From contig JALGPY010000002.1 of assembly GCA_023055425.1 (NCBI GenBank), positions 48,817,321 through 48,881,320 on the forward strand: 64,000 nucleotides of DNA, read 5' to 3'. Each line of letters starts with the position of its first letter. Within the stretch, counting starts at the first letter, position 1. A program made the translations under genes and the position numbers. This document shows, in pieces, positions 1 through 10,660 of the stretch. The notes beneath the pieces were generated by a model. The model was not told the origin of the DNA and made no database searches. It saw nothing but the letters and a program-made list of their open reading frames with translations. This DNA is from Linanthus parryae. Its lineage: Eukaryota > Streptophyta > Magnoliopsida > Ericales > Polemoniaceae.

Positions 1-535
1 TTGTTGCTCGACACTGGACCAGAATCTGTGCATGGTCCAGTACAACACCGACCAACTATCGAAGGCAACGATGAAATGCCAAGGCACACAGCCAAGGCAG
101 ATCATGGCACCGAGCCGTGATATATCTATCCTTCATGCACGTTTAGCCAACGTGGTTAAGCACTAGACCAACGTGCAAGTCTCGTGCACCACTCGCGGGA
201 CTAAGGGACTACGGAGGTAACACCTATGTAGAAAGAAAATCAATGATAATTGTAAGGAATATTATGTCATAATCTGTTGATGAATGCATTAAATAAATGT
301 CTCCAAACTGCAAATGATTAACCTTGGAGTTTAGGCATGAGATTTAAGTGTTTGCTCCCCTTCGTTCGAATCCCAAGAAAATCAATTATCTTTTATCCCA
401 GTGCGGATTGGCATTGCTATCTAAAATTGTAATATCTCAGCATTTAGTAGATTTTCAAAATTCCCTCAAAAAATACATGTATCCAACGGAAGAATCAATG
501 AGTAAAAAAATTTACTTGCGTAATAGTCACACAAT
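1..535. other. intergenic, no gene seen
   Basis: No supported coding region. Positions 13-21 and 33-41 form a short inverted repeat (ACTGGACCA / TGGTCCAGT) with an 11-base loop. The stretch leads directly into the tRNA gene. A CAA trinucleotide lies at about 532-534, just ahead of the tRNA, as is common upstream of plant tRNA genes. Confidence 0.5.
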
Positions 536-607
536 TCCGTTGTAGTCTAGTTGGTTAGGATACTCGGCTCTCACCCGAGAGACCCGGGTTCAAGTCCCGG
601 CAACGGA
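536..607 (+). tRNA. tRNA-Glu (anticodon CTC)
   Basis: This 72-base gene folds as a complete cloverleaf. The acceptor arms TCCGTTG (536-542) and CAACGGA (601-607) pair perfectly. The D arm contains AGTTGGTTAGGATA. The anticodon stem CTCGG/CCGAG encloses the loop CTCTCAC, giving anticodon CTC for glutamate GAG codons. The T arm GGGTTCAAGTCCC carries the B box. No intron or 3' CCA is encoded, as expected for a plant nuclear tRNA. T runs follow 12 bases downstream. Every paired region is intact, so the gene looks functional. Confidence 0.96.
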
Positions 608-618
608 AGTTTTGCTTC

Positions 619-629
619 TTTTTATTTTT
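619..629 (+). terminator. RNA polymerase III T-run terminator of tRNA-Glu
   Basis: Two runs of five T (619-623 and 625-629) separated by one A lie 12-22 bases after the tRNA 3' end. This is the usual pol III stop signal. Confidence 0.75.
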
Positions 630-836
630 CAATTTCTTCCTTCCTCTTCCTCTCAATTGATTCGGTGCGTTTAATCTCACTTGATTCTGTCCCTTCGTTG
701 TTTCCAGTTTTGCTTGACGATTAGGGTTTGTCATTCTCTGCTTAGTTTCAGAGAAGAACCTTTGTATTCGTGCGATTAGGGTTTTTTTCCTTGGCTCCAA
801 ATCCAAGTTTTCTTCCGAGCACTTGTTGTTCGTCAG
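630..836 (+). other. putative 5' UTR exon with two telo-box motifs
   Basis: A pyrimidine-rich stretch starts just after the tRNA and carries two identical GATTAGGGTTT motifs (719-729 and 774-784). These are telo-box-like elements typical of promoters and leaders of plant housekeeping and translation-related genes. It contains no ATG and ends in a strong donor, GTCAG|GTATGT at 836/837. I infer an untranslated first exon whose downstream exon is the gene starting at 7989. That join would need an intron of about 7.1 kb and is not proven. An independent promoter or non-coding transcript is possible. Confidence 0.4.
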
Positions 837-1588
837 GTATGTTTTACTTCTTCGGCTTCACATCGGTATGCATGTTAAAACTGTTCATCTCTTCTTTCCC
901 TGCTATTCGTTATGCCGAAATTTCGTTTCCTATCCCCAATCTGTGAATGTGATCACCTTTTTTATGTTCAAATTTTGTTGGGGGTTGTGTGTTGTTGTTG
1001 TTGGTGGTGGTGGTCTTTTTGATTGTTCGGAAGTGATGTTAACTGATTTAATTGTGAGTTTTAATGGATGAAATTGTTTATAGTTTCTTTCCCATGACTG
1101 AATTTGAACATGACTTTTCGAAAATTCGAGTTTGTTCCGGTCATATGAACATTTCTGCATTTCTTGGGAAGGGGGGGTTACCAGAGAATCACATGTCATT
1201 GCCGTAATGGGCTATCAAGCATTCTAGTAGTAATGAGGGTATTCTCGTCTCAAAAAGTTAGACATGAATAATTTTTGAGTCATCTTTTTAGATATGCCTA
1301 TTGGGTTTCTAAAAGGATTGTCATAAAGGTGGAGATATTTGTACATGTTTGCCTGAATTGTGCGGTTTTATCCGAAGTGTGGAAGATGCCAAGAGATCTG
1401 ATGGAGATGTTACCAGGGCGCTTCTTCTTGCTTTAAACAGATTCTAGAGTTAAAAAAGGCGAAATGTCTTGTTCCGGTGATTGAATCGGTTACTATGATG
1501 CAAGAAAAAAATAAATTAAATACGAGATTACAGAATTAAATACTGTTGCATTTATTGCTACCCTGAATTTTGTATTTATTGCTACCCT

Positions 1589-1624
1589 GATCATAAGGGC
1601 ATAATTTCCTATGCCCTTATGATC
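1589..1624. repeat. perfect 15-bp inverted repeat (hairpin)
   Basis: GATCATAAGGGCATA (1589-1603) is exactly repeated in inverse at 1610-1624 with a 6-base loop. Immediately upstream, ATTTATTGCTACCCTGA occurs twice in tandem (about 1552-1591). Confidence 0.8.
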
Positions 1625-1723
1625 CTTGCCGTGCCTGATATAAGTATGTGGCTGATTCAGAGAAGTTGAAGAGTACCTCTACCCTGCTAGAAATTTTGTT
1701 TCTTCAATAAGTTAAAGCTATTC

Positions 1724-1779
1724 AAATGTTCAGCTTATTTTTCTCAAAAAAAAAAAAAAAAAAAAAATGTTCAGCTTAT
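1724..1779 (+). mobile_element. poly(A)-tail-only retroposition scar with 15-bp TSD
   Basis: The 15-base direct repeat AAATGTTCAGCTTAT (1724-1738 and 1765-1779) flanks a 26-base insert consisting of TTTTCTC followed by 19 A. This is the signature of target-primed reverse transcription that copied little more than the poly(A) tail. Similar inserts lie at 45731-45795 and 58482-58534. Confidence 0.7.
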
Positions 1780-2907
1780 GAGGCTACCTCTATCACGACC
1801 CTTTCTTCCCTCCATTGATTGCCCTTTATTCAATTTCAAAGGTTAATAAACTTGCAAGTTAACTCGTAGGCTCAGGTCAGAATGCCCTCTAAGTGTGTGC
1901 TTAGCCATAAATCCATAACCTTGTAGTTCACTAGATTAGAAGAAGATTCGGATTTTCCTTGATCTTTCTTTTTTTCTTGTACCCTTTTTGGTAAATTACA
2001 AGATTCTTGAGTCAGGGTTTTTATTGCTACAGTTGAAGGATTGAGATGGCTCAGGAACAAAGAAAGTTTTTTCTTAAATAGATGAACATGGAAGATCAAC
2101 TTACATTTAGTTTGTTTTGGTCGAGTTGTTGGCTTCGGGTGAAGGATATTGATTGTTGGTTAGTTGACCTGTAATAAATAATCTTCCATGTTAACATTCT
2201 AATTCAAAAAGACACAGTGCCCAAGATTTAAACCAACATGGAAAATCATTATTGCCATAGAGTTTAGGCATGAGTTGTATTAATCTTTTCCGACTCTTTA
2301 TGATCTTGGTCATGGCTATAACATGTCTAGATGTCCTATGATATTCATAAATGCCGTTAAATTATTTCTACTACATCTTATTGGATGAGAAGGAAAATAG
2401 GTCTGTCTACATAAATTGACATACTTACCGGGTATGGGTAGTTTTGGGGTCAAGTCAAACTAAACAGGTACTTTTGGATTCTATGTCAGAGATAAATAAT
2501 GACTTCAGATTACGTTTTTACAATTTATAGACGCTTATAATTTAAAATATATAGTGAATTCTGAACTACTGTGCAACTTCTGAGGATTGCACTGCATACA
2601 ACTGTGTATGGCTATAAGCGAAGTAATTAATCAAATTATTGCTTTGCTTCTATTATTTTTGAACTTCGTTGTTGGTTTTGGGAGAAGCATGAAGACAGCT
2701 TGAAAGAAAGATGTCATGTTCTTATTCATTCTTGCCTTTGTGTTCATCTTAATTCTTTCAATCTTTTTTACCCTAAGGGGTTAGCACCCAGGGTATATGA
2801 ATGTTGGAGAACTTGGAGCATTCATGCGGCTTCTCTTCGATATAATTGTCTCTTTGGTAGGCATTTGCTTCTATGAAGACATGATATCTTTGTCGAAGTG
2901 CCATTAA

Positions 2908-3352
2908 GGGCTAGTTTGGGAATGCTGTGGCGGTGTTAGAAAGCTGCTGTGTGAAAACACAATAGAAAGCTGCTGTGAGTTCTTGATAAAATATTGTTTG
3001 GTAATATTACGTAGAAGCTGCTGTGAAATATTGATATAGTAGTTTTGTGTTTGGTAAAATCAACTGTGAAATTGCTGTGAGAGGGTAAAATGACAAAAAT
3101 ATATGACACGTGTCATTTCCGGAAAGATAACTATTGATATTTTAAAAAATTATAAGGTCAAAATCGGTTGTAGATAAATTAATCAAAAGCACTTTCTGGA
3201 AAAGCATCTCCCCCCTTGCTTCCTGAAAACTGCTGTGGGACAGCAGAAACTGTCCGGAAAAGCAGAAATTTAATTTTTACCAAACACACTAAAACTGCTT
3301 CTGCTGTCGGAAAGCAGCTGTGCTGCCAGCAGAAGCATTCCCAAACTCACCC
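2908..3352. mobile_element. Tourist-like (PIF/Harbinger) MITE, copy A
   Basis: About 445 bp. The left end starts GGGCTAGTTTGGGAATGCTG and the right end is the imperfect inverse, ending AGCATTCCCAAACTCACCC. Both flanks show the 3-bp TSD TAA, characteristic of PIF/Harbinger elements. No coding capacity. A second copy in the same orientation lies at 47259-47707. Confidence 0.75.
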
Positions 3353-4018
3353 TAAACCTCATTTTCCCCTAGCAAACGTTGTCATATGTCGTCAAGCTTT
3401 ATAGTCCCTCCATTTTCTAACAGGTATCCCCTTTTTCACTCCGTCCTTTTTGTTTTGATAGGTTTCACCTTTTCAATACTTCAATCTATAACCCCCCTAC
3501 GGCAAGTTCAGTTTCACATGGAAATGTTGGGTTCAAGTTGTTCCACTCATTTTCTGGGAGAACTTGAAATATGTTGAAAATAGGAATTTGAACCAACCTA
3601 GTCTCATACTTCTTGTATTCAATCTACTCTATATCTTAAAGAAGGGGAGTTAGCGGAGATTCATGAACAATTAATGAAGTTTATCTTTATCTTTTAGGGA
3701 TTAATATGTTTAGAGAAGTATCTTACCAACTCTAGGGCGATCGTTGAAGAATCAGCGGAATAAGACATTTAACTAGCCTAAGATTTGCATATACTTTGGA
3801 GTTTTATATAGTTCGTTTTGGATGTTTTACATTGTAGTTTTTACATACCATTTAGAAACTTTACATTTGCCCCCCTCGATTTCCAGTGGAACTCGTAGAA
3901 TCGGTACACTAAATTCGATTTGTGGAAGTCATAGATTCGGTACACTAAATTCGATATGTGCTCTCGTCTAATATGGCTACCCAATTTTACTCTTTTGGTG
4001 CACTTCGTTGTTTGTTAA

Positions 4019-4556
4019 GGCTCTGTTTGGTATCAGCTGAATATCTGAAAAATCTGCTGAAACAATTTTGGGTGAATAATCCAGCTGAACTAAAAATTAA
4101 AATACGTTTGGTATGAGCTGAAATTGTAGATTGTTAATTTGATCCATTAGACAAAATTTAAAGAGCTATATCGTCAATTTCTTGAATGCACCCACTCATA
4201 AATGAACTATGATCATGCTAATGTCAAAAACACATTAAAATTGTTTTGTTCTGAGATTTCCTGCCACATAATCCCCAATTTTGGAGATTTTACAATTTCT
4301 TTGAGATTATCTGAATCTGCAGATCAAATGAAAATTCTGTGTCATAACAAACAGAATTAAATTAAAAGGACCAATTCGAATTAGAACTGATTAAAATCGT
4401 GGTTCCTGGTATTGGATTAAAATCAGCCTCTTTTCAACAATCTTGTTTGTTATGCCTGCAGATTTTAATCTGATAATCTGCAGATTAAAATAATCTCTAT
4501 GCAATTGTAGAATCTCCAAAATTGGGGATTATGCAGCTTAAAATCTCTAAAAAATA

Positions 4557-4609
<53 letters not shown>

Positions 4610-4741
4610 ATTTTTTTACATTAGCATAATCACAGTTCAGTTATAAACATGAGTATTCAATTGCTTGACTTTAAAGCTCTTTAAATTTTGTCAAATGGAT
4701 CAAATTAGTGATCTATAATCTCAGCTCATACCAAACAGGTC
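4019..4741. mobile_element. composite palindromic MITE (GTTTGG termini)
   Basis: The outer ends GGCTCTGTTTGGTATCAGCT and AGCTCATACCAAACAGGTCA are inverted repeats. A second internal terminus, GTTTGGTATGAGCTGA (about 4107), pairs better with the right end, so one MITE probably inserted next to or into another. Long internal arms are also inverted, and an ATT microsatellite sits in the right half. Tourist-like by its termini. I could not define a TSD. Confidence 0.5.
4558..4609. repeat. (ATT)n microsatellite
   Basis: About 17 uninterrupted ATT/TTA units inside the composite MITE. Confidence 0.95.
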
Positions 4742-5546
4742 ATGGTGTAGATTTAGCTTGACAAGTTCTCTAAGTATTTACAAGCTCGTTTTGGATAGAG
4801 GGACACTCCGATTGCTCCAAAACCTCCCTTCCCTTTTACTTCTAAGTACATGAGACTTGTTATATATCAGGAATGCCAGTGTATTAGCATACTTTCTGGT
4901 TTGTAGATCTCTCCAGTTGCTATTCCAATGTTATGACTCGAGACATGACTGGATGAATGAGAAATTGTGTTTTCTTCTAACAAGGAGTGAGCCAGAGCAG
5001 CAGTGAAAGAGTCACGGGGCTCATGAATCCACACTATAAATTGTCATTATTGGAAAGTGGAGAAATAACTGTATATATAAGGAGTAGCAGACCCCAATCT
5101 AAACTGAACGTTTACTTATTTGCATAGTGTAAGTTTCCACTGACATACTTGTTTGCCATTGCACCTCAGAACTCTCTTATAGCTTCTTTGGACAAGCCGC
5201 CATTGTTCTTATTCTTTTAAGGTAGTTATAGAGTAACTGTTTTGTGGAGATTGCATATTTGATGAAGGACTAGTGATTTTGAGTTTGCAGTTGATTATGT
5301 TATGCAGTATATTAGATTCCCCTTCACACTTGTTAGCTGGGGGTCCTGAATTCGGCTCTCGACACCCCCATTGTTATGCATAAGCCTCTGATGCTGGTGA
5401 CTGGGCATCTAATAGTCAAGAAATCACATCCAAAAAGCATTGTTCTCCGTGCCACAAGCCCACATATGATTCTGCTCAGAGAGCTAATCTAATTACTGGT
5501 TTGGAGCTTGTCATTGTAAATACTCGCATCCCACGCTGTAGGCTCT

Positions 5547-6357
5547 GTTATCATTATCGTACGATGCACGATTTGTATCGTACAATACAGTACAATACAA
5601 GGTTCTGCGATACAAATCGTACTATGTATCAGATATTATAGTGTATGGGAGGTCTATCGTCCGGTACGATACGATACGTATCGCTGTATCGTACGATACA
5701 GTTTGCCCTGAAAGTGGATCGGGTCCAGTCAAGTTAGCCGGACCCGGTTGTAAAAAGTTGAATTTTGATGGGTTTTTTGGGAAATTTCGACATTTCATCC
5801 TCTAAACCTAGTTGCCTCTTCCTTCTTGTCTTATCCGCCGAATAGTTTCTTCAAGCGAGTCCTATTTGGGAGGCTCTGGATGGCTTCATCGTGAAGAACA
5901 GAAACTCTGTGTTTTTTCACTATTCAACTCCAGATCTGGGTTGAAAAAGAAAGAAATAAGGTGAATTTTGTTCAAGATTGCAGAGTTTTGGAAGTTGCGA
6001 GGAATTTGTGACTTATATCATGAACACCTTTTGATGAATTAGTTTGTGCTGATGCCTGAATTTCTATGTTTTATGATCTGTGCTGATTTGATTTATCTAT
6101 TTTTGGATGAATTACTTTGGGCTACTGCCTGAATTCGTACTTATGAAATTTGTGGTTATCTTATGATCTGTGTTTTATTAAAACTGCACCAATAGGCAAT
6201 TTTGTTTTCCGGTCAGATTACGTGATAATTTAAAAAATCTGTCATCACATATACTATGTTTTAGAGCTCTTAAAAAAATTGTCCGTATCGTTACGATACA
6301 ATTACACGATACAAAATTGTAAAAAACGATACACAGTACATATCATACTTTGACAAC
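5547..6357. mobile_element. hAT-like non-autonomous element rich in GTATCG/CGATAC
   Basis: Both terminal 100-200 bases are crowded with GTATCG, CGATAC, TACGATAC and similar motifs on both strands, as in the subterminal transposase-binding arrays of hAT elements. The ends GTTATCATTATCGTACGATG and, inverted, GTTGTCAAAGTATGATATGT are weakly similar TIRs. The flanks share TAGGC but not a clean 8-bp TSD. The interior is AT-rich and non-coding. The hAT label rests on motif structure only. Confidence 0.45.
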
Positions 6358-6917
6358 TTAGGCAGTAGGGGATACATAAATGATTCACTTTCTTGTTTCC
6401 CCAGTCAACTTGTGTTTAGCGACACTACACTTGGAGATTGATTCATGGCATCTACTTTGTAGTTTAGCCTCTCCTTTGCAGTTCCAACTATGTCCATAAG
6501 AAACACGTCATAGCAAGAAGGACCAGCAATGAACCCAAAATTTTAGATGAAGAGGCTGGTGTGGTTTAACAAATAGCCTTTTCCCATCGGTCTGTTAAGA
6601 TTCCAATAATCAATATGCTTGTCTATCCTTAGTTTCTTATGTTACATGTATCTAGATATTGGATGCCAATAATCATCATTCATTCTTGGACTGGCTGTGC
6701 ATAACGGGACAGGTAAATTTTCGAACTTTTTAAAATGTAACCAGTTGATTGAATTTTGAGGCACAAGGATTGTGTAGAATTTATATGTTACTGTAGATGT
6801 GATACTTAAACAATAGACAAATAAACCATAACCAGCTCAACTGTCGATAAAGTTCTTATACAGTTATTCCTAAGTACTATCAGGGGACTTCATTTTGGAC
6901 AGTGAATATCGTCTTGC

Positions 6918-6976
<59 letters not shown>

Positions 6977-7003
6977 TTTCTTTATTTATTTATTTATTTA
7001 TTT
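6918..7003. repeat. (TTTA)n microsatellite
   Basis: About 21 TTTA units with a single C interruption near 6980. Confidence 0.95.
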
Positions 7004-7021
7004 CTATAAGAGAAGCACTTA

Positions 7022-7378
7022 GATGATCTCCAACAATGTTATGTAAAAATAATGCAAATTTTACATAAAATCATTATTTTACATTTTGCATATCCGTAAA
7101 TTGTATGACCAATTCTAGCAGTGTTAAAAAATAACATGATATATAGTTGGTAATTAATTAAAATTGTGATATATTTTAAATTATTCCCCATTATCTCCAC
7201 AAACCTAAAATATAGGAACAAACCTAGTAAATAGGAAAACAAGATGGATGGAATTTGGCGAGGTAGATGCATGACATCTATTTTGCATGAGGGGATGCAT
7301 GTTTTGTTGGTTGCTTTACCCAAATCCTTCACATTTTCATATAAAATCAATTTGCATTACCTGCTGGAGATGTTCTTG
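7022..7378. mobile_element. Harbinger-like MITE
   Basis: Imperfect terminal inverted repeats: left GATGATCTCCAACAATG, right inverted as AAGAACATCTCCAGCAGG. TTA lies on the left and TAA on the right. These are diverged forms of the GAGCATCTCCAA termini seen at 9531, 10077 and 41841. Non-coding. Confidence 0.5.
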
Positions 7379-7988
7379 TAATATGGGTGAAGAAGAAATG
7401 CTGCCTTGTTTATAGGTTAAAAAAGGCTCCTAACCGAGACCCAAAAGAGAGCCTTTATAATGTAGAGAAGGTACGAGGAAAAGAGAAAAAAACTAGTACC
7501 AGTTCTTATGAAGTTTGATTTGGGATTAAAAATGGCCAATACCTGGCCTACCATTTCATATCTGCTTAAACACTATCTAATAAGAGCTACATTTACCCAA
7601 GCTACCGGTGTTCAGTAGATCCAGAACATGCACTCGTTCTATGACAATGAATCTTGCCTCATTCCTCTGGAAAGTTCTTAATGTGCACATTTACATCTAG
7701 AGTTAAACACAATTGACTATTAGATTCTGTTACTTGGAATAGCTTGAAGATGTGAGTGAGCTAACATAATCCGAATATGGAATGGGTTCGGGTGAAATCT
7801 GAAATATAATCCAATTTCCATTAACTTGTCATAAACAGTTCGTATTTAGCACAATAATGCCATAGGTTAGTCTCTTGACTTGTTCCTAACATCATAGTTC
7901 TCATCATACTATTCCTATGAAGACCTTCATAGCCCTGAATTTGTGCACTTCATATCATCGACTCTGTTGAAATTAAATTCCCTTTGTT

Positions 7989-8702
7989 ATGGACAGGGCC
8001 AAAGTTGCTCTTCATTTGCAACGCATGGCTGTGGAAGCGGGCTTCAGCTCTTCATACTTGCAAGACCCTTCAGAGTCCAAGTCAGTTCCAGATGTGCCTT
8101 CTCCAGACGATTTAGCTTGGGCAGATTCTTGCCTGCTCAAGGAATCTGAAATAGCAGACAGCAGCTGGGATTCTCTGAAAGATGCGCTGATGAACATCGT
8201 ATATTCAGAACCCAGTTCACAGATTTTCGCTACAACTGAATTCGGAGATGGTTTACCCGAGGAGACAAATCAAATGCCACCAGGACTGAATACAACTGTT
8301 GACAAGATTATTTCTTCTGGTGAAGAAATGGAACAAGAAAGTGATTTCACGAAGCTTTTTGACAGCATTGAGGAATTAGTTCCGGAAACGCCCTTGGCTA
8401 GTCCTTTCCGTCCGAACTATAGCGAGGACAGGAAGGTCATTGTTGAGGAAAATGATTCTGGGTTGGGTTTTGACAGTCCGGTTCTTGTTACCGAGCCGTT
8501 GGCTGATGATATCTTCAAGGTTTGGGATCTGGAGACAGCAACTGACGACGAGGAGGAACTTGTTAGACAACTCAATAAGGTGCTCGCAGGTGGTGAGCCA
8601 TCGCCGCCGACTTCATCATCAACTCCAGCTCTGGATTTAAATTCGTTAGATGATCTTGTTGCTGCGATATCAGACCTGTCCCTGGGTAAGATCTCTAGTT
8701 GA
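7989..8702 (+). CDS. uncharacterised acidic plant protein, 237 aa
   Basis: I do not recognise this protein. It is one open frame of 237 codons with convincing codon use and no competing frame. Residues 1-30 form a basic to neutral N-terminus (MDRAKVALHLQRMAVEAGF) that looks amphipathic. Residues 35-200 are strongly acidic with short predicted helices (DSLKDALMNIVYS at 61-73, FTKLFDSIEELVPE at 120-133, DDEEELVRQLNKVLAGG at 186-202). A Ser/Pro/Thr-rich hinge (203-213) precedes a C-terminal helix LDLNSLDDLVAAISDLSLG (215-233). There is no signal peptide, membrane segment or zinc motif, so a soluble protein is likely. A polypyrimidine stretch and ATGGACAG|GG at 7989-7998 could be read as a splice acceptor that would remove this ATG. 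I keep the ATG because the frame opens naturally there. AATAAA signals lie near 8966. Confidence 0.75.
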   Translation: MDRAKVALHLQRMAVEAGFSSSYLQDPSESKSVPDVPSPDDLAWADSCLLKESEIADSSWDSLKDALMNIVYSEPSSQIFATTEFGDGLPEETNQMPPGLNTTVDKIISSGEEMEQESDFTKLFDSIEELVPETPLASPFRPNYSEDRKVIVEENDSGLGFDSPVLVTEPLADDIFKVWDLETATDDEEELVRQLNKVLAGGEPSPPTSSSTPALDLNSLDDLVAAISDLSLGKISS

Positions 8703-9527
8703 AAAGCTTTTTTCCTTAGCGGCTAGCTCCAGCATTCGTAGAAAACTAGTTTTAGCGGAATAGACTTGCCTGTTATTATCTTACCAGTTGCAGGCGCTTG
8801 GGTTGGGTGCGGTTTGTTATGTTCTCTGCAGCGTTTTGAGTTATATATGACATTCGTTTGTTGTATTCGCTTAAGCAGAGAATGTAGAGATTGCAAATTT
8901 GATGCTTATACTTGTTATTAGATCTCTGATCAATGGTTTGTCATAGACTTCCCATAGAAGTTCATAAATAAATAAGAAAAAGTATCGTGAAATGTAGTCT
9001 TCTTGAAGTACATGGTTTACAAAGGTCACAAATTCAGTTTCTTTATACTGAGAGCATGTTTACTTGCTTGGACTCTCTAGGTCAAGGGCGCTAGGTCTTA
9101 GCAAGGTAGTCTTTCATGTATTTCTTGCGCGTCTCCATTTTAGTTTCAGTACGAGCGCAGCACGAGCTGGGGCACGATACTTTCCAAAAGGGGGCATTAT
9201 TCATAAGTGTTATTTGCTATTTTCCCCAATGGTAAGGGTTTTGTCCGAAAGGTCCCTCTAGAATTCTAAATGTTGCAGTAATCTTCTTTGTGGTTTGCTC
9301 TTTGTGCGGTTTTGTTATAACTAACGGAAGTTGCTTAAAAAATCGTGTGGTTCCTATAAATGTCCATATATACACTCCGTATTCAAAATTATTAAAAAAA
9401 ACCCCTTTAAATGTCTATTTGTACACAGTATTCAAAATTATTAAAAAAACAAAAATAAGAGAGAGATAACATATTTGGAGGAAAAACTACACAACCTAAC
9501 CACTAATTCTCTCTCCAGAAATCTCTC
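8703..9527. other. 3' flank of the 237-aa gene, no further gene
   Basis: The first 250 bases or so are probably 3' UTR (ATAAATAAATAA near 8965). The remainder is AT-rich and I see no gene in it. Confidence 0.5.
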
Positions 9528-9530
9528 TAA

Positions 9531-10073
9531 GAGCAACTCCAAGAGATGGAGGATAAATCCTTGGACCAAATTTGCTCATCCACTTTGTTGCTTGAGCTCC
9601 AACAATGAGGAGCAAAAATTGTCCTTGGACCAAATTATTGTATTTTATTATTTTTTGTTATTATTATTAATTAATTATATTTTTATATTAATTAGTCTTA
9701 AGTAACTAAGTAATGTTTATTTAAACAAAATGTATGTAATTAATATAATATTTTAATTATTTACTTAAAATACTTGATTTACTAAAAAAATATGGTTTTC
9801 TTATCACTATTTCCTAACGGTCATATTCCAATACATATATTCTAACACCATTTCATGTTTTTTATGTTTGAAATTGAGGGTTGAATCAAATTTTTAATTA
9901 AAAATCTGTTTTTTATGTTTTGCTCCTATGAACTGTAAGTCCCAGGTTTTGTCCTCCATTTCATTGTCCTTGGTTTTGCTCCAACAGATGCTCCTTCTGC
10001 TGGAGCTGTGTTTTCCCTGATGTGGAGCATTTTTTGGTCCAAATGATGGTTGCTCCTTCTGTTGGAGTTGCTC
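9531..10073. mobile_element. Harbinger-like MITE, tandem copy 1
   Basis: Left end GAGCAACTCCAAGAG and right end GTTGGAGTTGCTC are inverted repeats, bounded by TAA at 9528-9530 and 10074-10076. Subterminal blocks rich in TTGCTCC/GGAGCAA appear at both ends and the core is AT-rich. Copy 2 begins directly after the shared TAA and has the same architecture. Confidence 0.7.
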
Positions 10074-10076
10074 TAA

Positions 10077-10660
10077 GAGCATCTCCAAGAGAAGGACTAA
10101 TTTTTTGTGTCCTGGAGTAAAATTTGCTCCTCCAATTTGTTGCTTGAGCTCCAGCAATGAGGAGAAAATTAGTTCCTTCGAGAATATTTTATTACTATGT
10201 AGTTATCTACCATTGTAAAATTATATTCTATACAACAATTATAATTATTAAACAAACAATGTTTATTTAAATAAAAAACTATAGTGGATTAATTACTAAC
10301 AAAACAATTTCTCAAAAAAATTATACTAAATTTAAATTTAATATAAATAAATACCAATATTAATTAACTAGGTATGTGAATAACATACAATTAGCAACAC
10401 AATACACTAATTGCAACCTCAGCCCAAATAAACCCATAATCACCACAATTTATGAACTTTCATTCTAAAGGAATTCAAAGTTTTGAATTAAAAAGATTAT
10501 TTTAATTTTGCTCCTATGAATAGTATGTCTCAGCTTTGCTCCTCCAAATTGATGTCCTTAGTTTTGCTCCACCAGATGCTCCTTCTGTTGGAGCTCTGTT
10601 TTTAGTAATTTGGAGCAAAATTTGGTCCAAAACAGGTTATGCTCCTCCTCTTGGAGATGC
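10077..10660. mobile_element. Harbinger-like MITE, tandem copy 2
   Basis: Left end GAGCATCTCCAAGAG and right end CTCTTGGAGATGC, flanked by TAA at 10074-10076 and 10661-10663. Internal blocks match copy 1 in order (TTGCTCCTCCAATTTGTTGC on the left; CTCCTATGAATAGTA and CCAGATGCTCCTTCTG on the right) but differ clearly in sequence, so these are two family members rather than a recent duplication. Confidence 0.7.

Larger units (their letters stand above)
837..7988. other. long gene-free stretch, probable 5' UTR intron hosting MITEs
   Basis: No open frame here looks like a gene. The interval holds a perfect hairpin (1589-1624), a poly(A) retroposition scar (1724-1779), a Tourist-like MITE (2908-3352), a composite palindromic MITE (4019-4741), a GTATCG-rich hAT-like element (5547-6357), a TTTA microsatellite (6918-7003) and a Harbinger-like MITE (7022-7378), all listed separately. 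The remainder is AT-rich and unremarkable. If 630-836 splices to the gene at 7989, all of this is its first intron. Confidence 0.4.

Noticed and set aside
555..806. 83-codon minus-strand open frame
   Set aside because: It reads through the antisense of the tRNA-Glu gene (the RDLNPGL-type peptide is a typical tRNA shadow).
6918..7003. CRISPR-like or satellite array
   Set aside because: It is a plain TTTA microsatellite; there are no repeat-spacer arrays anywhere in the window.
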